Below are positions 1 through 5,979 of a DNA stretch of 7,295 nt, in pieces. The position numbers were made by a program, and so were the translations under genes. The notes under the pieces were generated by a model. The model ran no database searches, was not told the DNA's origin, and saw only the letters and a list, made by a program, of their open reading frames with translations. Source of the DNA: Verrucomicrobiota bacterium (lineage in GTDB: Bacteria > Verrucomicrobiota > Verrucomicrobiia > Chthoniobacterales > UBA10450); the NCBI GenBank assembly GCA_003218815.1, contig QHON01000116.1:1-7295 (forward strand). Reading direction: 5' to 3'. Numbering within the stretch: the first letter of the stretch is position 1; the number at the start of each line of letters is the position of its first letter.

Positions 1-588
1 CTGCCTCGCGATGTCGCTGCGGAGTTAAAAGCGACGGACGCTGTTAAGCCACGCCGTTTCGAGAGAGTGGGAATACTTTTTTGCGATATTGTAGAATTTA
101 CCGCATATAGCGCCCGACGTGGACCGGAAGAGATCTTGTCACATTTGCAAGCTTTGGTGGAGACGTTCGAGCAGCTTTGCCTTAAACATGATCTCGAGAA
201 AATTAAAACAATCGGCGACTCGTTCATGGCTACCGCTGGACTCATGACGCGACTGGACAATCCAGCACTAAACTGCGTGAGGTGCGGCTTAGAGATGGTG
301 GTCGCGGCACGGGAGTTGCCGGCACGATGGCAAGTACGGGTTGGCGTTCATGTCGGGCCAGTGATTGCCGGAGTCGTGGGGCACAGAAAATATCAATACG
401 ATGTCTGGGGTGACGCCGTGAACACAGCGAGCCGAGTGGAGCAAGCGGCTGGCGCGGGGTCAGTGTGCGTCAACAAAGACACCTGGGACCTGATCGCGGA
501 GCGCTCTTACGGCCGATCGTTGGGCCAATTCAGATTAAAAGGAAAAGGGGAACAGGAACTTTTTGTCGTCGATGCTGTGACTAACTAG
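1..588 (+). CDS. class III adenylate cyclase, C-terminal catalytic domain (5' partial)
   Basis: The gene enters from beyond the left edge: the frame is open from base 1, and the codons before the GTG at 67 already read like family sequence (LPRDVAAELK, then FERVGILFCDIVEFT). The GTG is therefore probably internal. The product makes cyclic AMP from ATP. Numbering from base 1, the two metal-binding aspartates are Asp29 (FCDIVEFT) and Asp73 (TIGDSF). The adenine-selecting pair is Lys69 (KIKTIGD) and Asp134 (YDVWGD). The transition-state pair is Asn141 and Arg145 (VNTASR). All are present, so the domain should be active and specific for ATP rather than GTP. It ends with a normal C-terminus (RLKGKGEQELFVVDAV) and a TAG stop. 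Any sensor, membrane or HAMP domain would lie upstream, out of view, so the input signal is unknown. It runs in the same direction as the small Cys-rich gene downstream, but nothing shows that the two are linked functionally. Confidence 0.9.
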   Translation: MPRDVAAELKATDAVKPRRFERVGILFCDIVEFTAYSARRGPEEILSHLQALVETFEQLCLKHDLEKIKTIGDSFMATAGLMTRLDNPALNCVRCGLEMVVAARELPARWQVRVGVHVGPVIAGVVGHRKYQYDVWGDAVNTASRVEQAAGAGSVCVNKDTWDLIAERSYGRSLGQFRLKGKGEQELFVVDAVTN

Positions 589-710
589 CTACAGATCACG
601 ATACCGGTGGGGCGAGCGAACTATCGTAGGATTGTCAATCGAAGTGCATTTTGGATCACTGAGACGAAATTCAAGACAGATCGGGTGTTGCGCGAATTTT
701 CAAACACTGT

Positions 711-730
711 CGGATGAAGATTCACATCCG
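711..730. repeat. 6-bp inverted repeat just upstream of the small peptide gene
   Basis: CGGATG (711-716) and CATCCG (725-730) are perfect inverted complements around an 8-base spacer. The repeat ends 11 bases before the ATG at 742 and 4 bases before the AAGG ribosome-binding site. It could be a repressor operator, a 5' leader hairpin affecting translation, or chance. No T run follows it, so a terminator for the cyclase gene is less likely. Confidence 0.35.
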
Positions 731-734
731 TCTT

Positions 735-738
735 AAGG
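735..738 (+). promoter_or_regulatory. ribosome-binding site of the small Cys-rich peptide gene
   Basis: AAGG lies 3 bases before the ATG at 742. The spacing is short but workable. It supports 742 as the real start, even though the frame opened there must shift by one base to reach the cysteine-rich coding sequence. Confidence 0.4.
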
Positions 739-741
739 CGT

Positions 742-907
742 ATGAAAAATTATACGAAGATCCTGTTTTTCGATTCTGGCGGCAGCGATTTGCACCGTGG
801 GTTTTGCAGCGGACGAGCCGAATTACAAAAAGACCGGCAAGAACTGTCCCATGAACGACAACAAGGAATGCAACTGCGGGAAGAGCTGCGACTGCGCTAA
901 GAAGTGA
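742..907 (+). pseudogene. small exported Cys-rich metal-binding-like peptide, frame broken by one base at a T5 run
   Basis: The ATG frame begins like a signal peptide (MKNYTKILF) but then degenerates and stops at TAA 898-900. The +1 frame continues perfectly: a hydrophobic Ala-rich stretch (SILAAAICTVGFAADEP), a short spacer, then CPMNDNKECNCGKSCDC and a final AKK before TGA 905-907. Removing one T from the TTTTT run at 766-770 joins the two into a 54-residue protein with a classic signal peptide, probably cut after residue 22 (GFA/ADE). The mature part would have five cysteines (35, 43, 45, 49, 51; C-x7-C-x-C-x3-C-x-C). The two CxC pairs resemble metallothionein-type soft-metal ligands. The frame after the shift has no ATG before 851. 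The likeliest cause is a sequencing or assembly indel; a real inactivating mutation or a programmed +1 shift is possible. I do not recognise a named family. The neighbouring copper/silver efflux operon, convergent with it, makes a role in periplasmic metal binding plausible but unproven. Confidence 0.6.
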
Positions 908-919
908 AGCGAGACTTCT
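900..919. terminator. weak hairpin between convergent genes
   Basis: AGAAGT (900-905) and ACTTCT (914-919) form a perfect 6-bp stem with an 8-base loop. It overlaps the stop of the small Cys-rich gene and precedes the end of cusA on the other strand. The position suits a shared terminator for the two convergent genes. However, the stem is AT-rich and no T tract follows on either side, so terminator function is weakly supported. Confidence 0.2.
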
Positions 920-937
920 GCTCCAAATATCTCGATC

Positions 938-3900
938 TCATTTTACGGTTAGCGAAAAACTCTGCTGGCCCTGTCCGGGCGGACCGTCGAAAGAAATTTT
1001 CGCGCTCCAATCGCCAGACATGTCGATCTTGATTTTGGCCCGATAGCGGCCCGGCGTATTTGTGCGCTCGATTGTCCCGCCAGAGGACATCTGCATCCCG
1101 GGCATGTTCATGTTCATGTCGAACTTCACATTGCCGACATCGACAAGCTGACCGCTACCATCGCGAAATTCGATCAGCACTTCGTTGTTGCCCTGGCGAA
1201 GTTCGCCTTCGGGCGCAATGAAATTTGCCGTGAGGTCGTTAACGTTTTGAGTGAGGAAGGGCGCGCCGGAGATTTGTGCTGGACGAAGTTTGTGCCAGGC
1301 AAATTGTCCGGCGTAGAAAATTGCGACCAGGCCAATGATCAGCGCGATCCATTTGAACAAACGCTGACGATTTTCACGGGAGACCACCAGCACCGGCGGA
1401 ATAAATGGAGCCTCTTGTTCTTCCTCCTGCTCTTTCAAGTCCCGTTTTTTCCAGATGATGTAAATCACTGGATAGATCAGGAGGTTCAAAAAGGCTGAAG
1501 TGATTACGCCGCCGATCATTGGCGTAGCGATCCGTTTCATGACATCGGCGCCAGCCTGCGCCGCTGGGGACCACATAATCGGCAGCAAACCGAAGAGAAT
1601 TGCCGAGACCGCCATGATTTTCGGTCGCACACGACTGACGGCGCCTTCGATCACGGCGTCATGCAGATCGCGCATGTTGTTCATTCGCCCTTCAGCGCGA
1701 AATTTTTCCCACGCGTGATCGAGATAAAGCAGCATGACGACACCGGTCTCGGCGTCGAGCCCGGCGAGAGCAATCAAGCCCACCCAAACAGCGACGCTCA
1801 TGTTGTAGCCAAGCAGGTAAAGTAGCCAGAACGCGCCGATCAATGAGAACGGCACAGCCAACAAAACGATCCCGGTCTTAATCACTGACCGTGTGCTGAT
1901 GTAGATAAGCATGAAAATGATCAAGAGCGTGAACGGGATCACGATCTTGAGCCGTTCCTTAGCCTCTTGCAGATATTGGAACTGGCCGGCCCATTGAATG
2001 TAATAGCCGGGCGGATATTGAATGCGCTGACCGAGTTGTTGCGAGGCCTTGCGCACGTAGCCGTCGATGTCACTAGTGGTAATGTCCACGAAAACAAACC
2101 CGACGAGCTTGCCGTTTTCGCTGCGCACGGATGGCGGCCCGGTCTTGTATTTGATGTCGGCCAAAAGCGAGATGGGCACCTGTGCGCCGGTCGGCGTGGG
2201 GACGAGCACGCGCTTGAGCGCGTCGATGTCCTGCCGGAAATCCCGGGCGTATCGCGTGTTGATGGAATAGCGCTCGCGTCCTTCGACTGTGGTCGTAATG
2301 TTTTTGCCGCCGATCGCTGACTCAATGATATCGTTCACGTCGCCGACCTTCAGCCCGTAACGCGCGGCCGCTTCGCGGTTCACGACAAAATCGAGAAAAT
2401 AACCGCCCACGGTACGTTCGGCGAAGGCACTCCGCGTGTTTGGAAATTCGGCAAGCTCCTTCTCGATCTGCACCGCGAGCTTTTGGATTTCGCCCAGGTC
2501 GGGGCCAAAAACTTTCACACCTAGCACGCTGCGAAAACCGGTGGTCAGCATTTCCGTGCGCGTCTGGATCGGCATCCAGAAGATGCTCGCCATGCCAGGC
2601 GTTTTGATGTTCGCGTTGACTTCAGCGAGCAGCTTGTCCCAAGTCATTCCCTTGCGCCATTGATCCGGCGGTTTGAGCGCGACTACCGTCTCAAACATCG
2701 ACAATGGCGCAGGATCGGTCGGCGTTTCGGCTTGTCCGGCTTTGCCAAACACGGTCACCGCCTCGGGAATTTTTCTCAATTGTCGATCTTGGATTTGAAG
2801 AATCTTGGTTGCTTCGGTGATCGACATTCCGGGCACCGCGGTCGGCATGTAAAGCAGCGTGCCCTCGTTGAGCGGAGGCATGAATTCGCTGCCCAGTCGG
2901 CTATACGGAAAAATGGTGAGCAAAAGAATGACCAGGGCACCGACCAGCGTGAACACGCGATAGCGCAGGACGAAATTGACGAACGGTTGATATGCTCCAA
3001 TCAAAAACCGATTCACCGGATTTTTGATTTCGGGCAGGATCTTGCCACGGATAAGCCACACCATCAGCACCGGCACGAGCGTCAGGCCCAGGAACGAAGC
3101 GAAAAACATCGAGAATGTTTTGGTGAAGGCGAGCGGCTTGAATAGGCGACCTTCCTGCGCGGTGAGCGAGAACACCGGCACGAAGCTCACCGTAATCACG
3201 AGCAGCGCGAAAAAGAGCGCGCGGCCGACGCCTTTCGCGGCGGAAATAATCACTCTTGCGCGCTCGGCGCCGTTCGGTTCGCGGCCGTGTTCGTCACGAA
3301 AACGCTCGAGCTCCTTGTGCGCGTTCTCGATCATGATAATCGCAGAATCGATCATCGCGCCGATGGCAATGGCAATGCCGCCGAGTGACATGATGTTTGA
3401 GGTCAGATTCATCCACCACATCGGGATGAATGAGAGAATGATCGCGATCGGCAGCGTCACGATCGCCACCAGGGATGAGCGCACGTGCCACAAAAACAGG
3501 ACGCACACGAGCGCGACGACGATGCTCTCTTCGATCAACTTCTCGCGCAGCGTCGCGATGGCGCGCTTGATCAAATCGCTGCGATCATAAGTCGGCACAA
3601 TCCGCACGCCTTCGGGCAATGAGGATTTGATTTCCTCGATTTTCTTTTTGACGCCGTCGATGACGTTGAGCGCGTTCTCGCCGTAGCGCATGACGACGAT
3701 GCCGCCGACAGTTTCGCCGCGTCCGTCCAGTTCAGCCACACCGCGCCGGATGTCGCCGCCGAGATGGACGGTGGCGATGTTCTTCAAATAAACCGGCGTG
3801 CCGTTCTCGACTTTAAGGACAATGTTTTCGATGTCCTCGATTTTTTTGATGTAGCCGCGACCGCGGATGAAATACTCAGTCGTGGCAACTTCAAAGATGC

Positions 3901-4618
3901 GGCCACCGACATCCGCGTTGCTCATCTTGATCGCACTGACGACGTCACTGAGCGGAATGTGGTAGGCAACGAGCGCGTTTGGGTCGAGATCGACCTGATA
4001 TTGCTTTACAAAACCGCCGACGGGCGCGACTTCCGACACGCCTTTCACGGACGCGAGCGCGTAGCGCAGGTTCCAGTCTTGAATTGAGCGCAACTCAGCG
4101 AGATCGTGTTTGCCGGTGTCGTCCACGAGCGCGTACTCGTAGACCCAGCCGACGCCGGTTGCGTCGGGGCCAATGACCGGATTCACCCCTTCGGGCAGCG
4201 AGCCGCGAACGGAGTTGAGATATTCGATCACGCGCGAACGCGCCCAATAAATGTCGGTCCCATCTTGAAAAATGACGTAGATGAACGATTTGCCGAACAT
4301 CGATTCGCCCCGGACGAATTTCACTTTGGGCGCGGCGATGAAAACTGTGGAAATCGGATATGTGATCTGATCTTCAACCAAGTCGGGCGAACGCCCTTCC
4401 CACTCGGTGTAAACGATCACCTGCACATCGCTCAGGTCGGGAATTGCGTCGAGCGGCGTGTGGATCAGCCCGTAAATGCCGCCCGCAACCGCGAAGATCG
4501 TGAAAATGACAACGAGAAATTTGTTCTTTGCGCTTGCCTCAATGATCCGCTCGATGAACGGGCTGCGGCCCGGCTCGGCCGCGTTGTTATCTTGCGGAGT
4601 TGAGTCTGCTTCGGTCAT
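938..4618 (-). CDS. cusA: CusA-like Cu(I)/Ag(I) efflux RND pump with C-terminal YtkA-like domain
   Basis: This is the inner-membrane proton-driven pump of a tripartite efflux system, heavy-metal RND class. It has 1226 residues against about 1050 for E. coli CusA. The first helix is near 34-52, porter domains span about 53-362 and 573-889, and further helices lie near 363-525, 552-572 and 890-1056. The signature GAMIDSAIIMIENAHK holds the helix-4 aspartate (Asp424); Glu957 (GLDAETGV) and Lys1000 (RPKIMAV) match the proton-relay positions. The copper-site methionines of E. coli CusA (573, 623, 672) align with Met591 (LLYMP), Met641 (LSMFET) and Met690 (TEMLTTG). The membrane Met pairs also appear conserved (Met410/1027, 422/504, 429/519). 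This favours Cu(I)/Ag(I) over divalent metals. Residues beyond about 1058 are an unusual extension, listed separately. The ATG overlaps the cusB stop by 4 bases (ATGA) and has no clear ribosome-binding site, which suggests translational coupling. Many annotation pipelines would call it CzcA/CusA family; the alignments here are from memory. Confidence 0.93.
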   Translation of the reverse strand: MTEADSTPQDNNAAEPGRSPFIERIIEASAKNKFLVVIFTIFAVAGGIYGLIHTPLDAIPDLSDVQVIVYTEWEGRSPDLVEDQITYPISTVFIAAPKVKFVRGESMFGKSFIYVIFQDGTDIYWARSRVIEYLNSVRGSLPEGVNPVIGPDATGVGWVYEYALVDDTGKHDLAELRSIQDWNLRYALASVKGVSEVAPVGGFVKQYQVDLDPNALVAYHIPLSDVVSAIKMSNADVGGRIFEVATTEYFIRGRGYIKKIEDIENIVLKVENGTPVYLKNIATVHLGGDIRRGVAELDGRGETVGGIVVMRYGENALNVIDGVKKKIEEIKSSLPEGVRIVPTYDRSDLIKRAIATLREKLIEESIVVALVCVLFLWHVRSSLVAIVTLPIAIILSFIPMWWMNLTSNIMSLGGIAIAIGAMIDSAIIMIENAHKELERFRDEHGREPNGAERARVIISAAKGVGRALFFALLVITVSFVPVFSLTAQEGRLFKPLAFTKTFSMFFASFLGLTLVPVLMVWLIRGKILPEIKNPVNRFLIGAYQPFVNFVLRYRVFTLVGALVILLLTIFPYSRLGSEFMPPLNEGTLLYMPTAVPGMSITEATKILQIQDRQLRKIPEAVTVFGKAGQAETPTDPAPLSMFETVVALKPPDQWRKGMTWDKLLAEVNANIKTPGMASIFWMPIQTRTEMLTTGFRSVLGVKVFGPDLGEIQKLAVQIEKELAEFPNTRSAFAERTVGGYFLDFVVNREAAARYGLKVGDVNDIIESAIGGKNITTTVEGRERYSINTRYARDFRQDIDALKRVLVPTPTGAQVPISLLADIKYKTGPPSVRSENGKLVGFVFVDITTSDIDGYVRKASQQLGQRIQYPPGYYIQWAGQFQYLQEAKERLKIVIPFTLLIIFMLIYISTRSVIKTGIVLLAVPFSLIGAFWLLYLLGYNMSVAVWVGLIALAGLDAETGVVMLLYLDHAWEKFRAEGRMNNMRDLHDAVIEGAVSRVRPKIMAVSAILFGLLPIMWSPAAQAGADVMKRIATPMIGGVITSAFLNLLIYPVIYIIWKKRDLKEQEEEQEAPFIPPVLVVSRENRQRLFKWIALIIGLVAIFYAGQFAWHKLRPAQISGAPFLTQNVNDLTANFIAPEGELRQGNNEVLIEFRDGSGQLVDVGNVKFDMNMNMPGMQMSSGGTIERTNTPGRYRAKIKIDMSGDWSAKISFDGPPGQGQQSFSLTVK
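941..1447 (-). other. C-terminal extension of CusA: extra helix plus YtkA/FixH-like Met-rich domain
   Basis: This covers residues about 1058-1226 of the pump. A charged, probably cytoplasmic linker (KKRDLKEQEEEQE) leads to a hydrophobic segment near 1089-1108 (WIALIIGLVAIFYAGQFAW), then a roughly 110-residue beta-rich domain. This domain has the pattern of YtkA-like/FixH-like proteins: a gain-of-charge strand (NEVLIEFRDGSGQLV), a Met-rich loop (MNMNMPGMQM, residues 1168-1177), then GRYRAKIKIDMSGDW and a final beta strand. RND pumps normally end in the cytoplasm after helix 12, so a 13th helix would place this domain in the periplasm. There the Met cluster could bind Cu(I) or Ag(I) next to the pump entrance. 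The family match is by eye; the metal role is inferred. Confidence 0.7.
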
Positions 4619-5979
4619 GGCTTCACTGGCGGCGTGCCGGCTTCTTCCGGCTTTTGCTGCTCAAATTCCTTCAGCGCGCCTTGCACTTTCGATTCGGCGT
4701 CGATGAGGAAATTCGCGCTCGCGATGACGCGCTCGCTTTCCTGCAAGCCGCTCTGCACTTCGTAGATGTCCCCGTATTTCGAGCCGAGCCGAACGATGCG
4801 CGGCTCCAATTTTCCCTCGCCCTTATCGACAAAGACGATATTACGGTCGCCGGTCGGCATGATCGCGCTCACTGGGACGGTGAGCGCTTCGCCCATGTCC
4901 ATCGCGAGCTCCGCGTTCACATACATACCCGGTCGCAGCTTGAACTCGGGATTGGGAATATCGATGCGCACTTTGGCCGTGCGCTTCATCTCGTCCAGAA
5001 AGGGGTTGATCAGGCTGAGAGTGCCTTCGAAGTTTTGTCCGGGATACGATTTCGCCGTGACCGCGATCTTCTGCCCGACTTGAAGCATCGAAAGTTCGTT
5101 CTCGTAAAATTCTGCCCAGACCCAGACCACGCTCAGATCAGCGACTTCGACGAGCATGTCGCCCACCTTCACGCCTTTTCCCTGATCGACCGGTACCGAC
5201 TGCACGATCCCGCGAAAGGGCGAGAGCAATGTCAGGTTCTCCTGGGGCTTTCTTGTTCTTTGCAATTCATCGATCTGGGCGTCGGTCACGTTCCACAAAT
5301 GAAGACGCCGTTTTGCTGATTCGATCAGCTTGTCCGGCGTTTCCCGCGCGTCTTTGGTCCTAGCCTCGTCGCGCATTCGCAACAGCTCGACAAACTCACG
5401 CTCGCTCGTCAGCAAATCCGGACTGTAGATCGACATCAGCGGCGCGTCTTTCTCAACGATCTCCCCCGGCGCCGTGACGTTTAGCTTTTGCACGTACCCG
5501 TCCACGCGCGAAACGAATTGCCAGTTGCGCCCTTTGTCGGGCACGACCATTCCGACTGCACGAATCGTGTGACGCAATGGCTTGCGTTCGACCTTCGCGT
5601 AGGTGACGCCGATTTGCTGTTGCCGTTCTACGGGAACGATGAACTCGCTCGTCTGCGCCCCCTTCGTTTCGCCGCCTGTTTTCATTCCCGGCATTCCCGG
5701 CATGTCTTTCATCTCGCCGCCGCTCTTCACGTCTTGGGTTTGCGGCGAAGCCTGCGATTTCGCTTCCTCACCGCCTCTTTTCATTACCGGCACGAGATCC
5801 ATTGAACAGATGGGGCACTTGCCCGGCGTCTGCGACTTCACCGACGGATGCATCGTGCAGGTGTAGTAATCGACGTTGCTCGGTTTGCGTGATCCCCCAC
5901 TTTTCCCGCACGATGCCGCGACAAACAGCAGCGCAACGAGTGCGATCAGAAGTGGGATTTTTTGAGTAAGGAGTTTCAT
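4615..5979 (-). CDS. cusB: CusB-like periplasmic adaptor lipoprotein with N-terminal heavy-metal-binding domain
   Basis: This is the membrane-fusion (HlyD/RND adaptor) subunit that links the CusA pump to the outer-membrane channel and hands over metal. It has 454 residues. The N-terminus is a lipoprotein signal: MKLLTQKIP, a hydrophobic core and a lipobox VAASC with Cys24. Residues about 38-66 form a small heavy-metal-binding domain (YYTCTMHP, then GKCPICSMDLVPV) found at the start of many CusB-type adaptors. A Gly/Met linker follows (MKDMPGMPGM, Met90-99). The lipoyl halves lie near 155-187 (VDGYVQKLNV) and 249-283 (LLSPFRGIVQSVPVDQGKGV), flanking a helical hairpin near 188-245. The beta-barrel (about 284-360) contains LRPGMYVNAEL. 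The membrane-proximal domain reaches about residue 430. No CusF domain is fused at the C-terminus. The ATG overlaps the cusC stop by 4 bases, and a strong ribosome-binding site supports the start. The stop overlaps the cusA ATG. Confidence 0.93.
   Translation of the reverse strand: MKLLTQKIPLLIALVALLFVAASCGKSGGSRKPSNVDYYTCTMHPSVKSQTPGKCPICSMDLVPVMKRGGEEAKSQASPQTQDVKSGGEMKDMPGMPGMKTGGETKGAQTSEFIVPVERQQQIGVTYAKVERKPLRHTIRAVGMVVPDKGRNWQFVSRVDGYVQKLNVTAPGEIVEKDAPLMSIYSPDLLTSEREFVELLRMRDEARTKDARETPDKLIESAKRRLHLWNVTDAQIDELQRTRKPQENLTLLSPFRGIVQSVPVDQGKGVKVGDMLVEVADLSVVWVWAEFYENELSMLQVGQKIAVTAKSYPGQNFEGTLSLINPFLDEMKRTAKVRIDIPNPEFKLRPGMYVNAELAMDMGEALTVPVSAIMPTGDRNIVFVDKGEGKLEPRIVRLGSKYGDIYEVQSGLQESERVIASANFLIDAESKVQGALKEFEQQKPEEAGTPPVKP
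5683..5703 (-). repeat. 9-bp tandem repeat coding for Met-Pro-Gly units in CusB
   Basis: On the plus strand CATTCCCGG occurs twice in direct succession and is followed by a third CAT. On the coding strand this reads Met-Pro-Gly-Met-Pro-Gly-Met, residues 93-99 of the adaptor. Because the unit is a multiple of three, copy-number changes would add or remove possible metal-binding Met units without breaking the frame. With two copies it may simply reflect a low-complexity linker. Confidence 0.55.

Larger units (their letters stand above)
589..741. other. non-coding gap with small inverted repeats
   Basis: I see no gene here. The gap separates the cyclase stop from the small Cys-rich peptide gene. 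It holds three short perfect inverted repeats: ACGATA/TATCGT (598-603 and 622-627, 18-base loop), GATTG-T-CAATC (630-640) and CGGATG/CATCCG (711-716 and 725-730). None is followed by a T tract, so none looks like a standard intrinsic terminator. I could not find a convincing -35/-10 pair. The promoter of the small gene, if it has its own, should lie here. Confidence 0.6.

Noticed and set aside
598..627. ACGATA/TATCGT inverted repeat as terminator of the cyclase gene
   Set aside because: The stem is only 6 bp, the loop is 18 bases and no T tract follows; it is probably chance.
632..660. Possible -35 box TTGTCA with a -10 about 17 bases downstream
   Set aside because: The matching -10 would be ATCACT, too far from TATAAT to call a promoter.
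742..900. Zero-frame 52-residue product from the ATG at 742
   Set aside because: After the first nine residues it becomes an Arg/Glu/Gln-rich string with no signal-peptide core. The +1 frame gives a proper signal sequence and a patterned Cys motif, so the zero frame is judged the wrong one beyond 770.
2660..3590. Overlapping plus-strand open frames (161 and 188 codons) opposite cusA
   Set aside because: They are shadows of conserved RND coding sequence. They have no plausible start context, and their proteins show no domain, signal or coherent hydrophobic pattern.
4600..5319. Long open frame of 239 codons on the plus strand, opposite cusB
   Set aside because: It lies antisense to a clearly recognisable adaptor. 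Its product has no family-like pattern and is rich in Arg, His and Asp, typical of the mirror image of a GC-rich coding strand.
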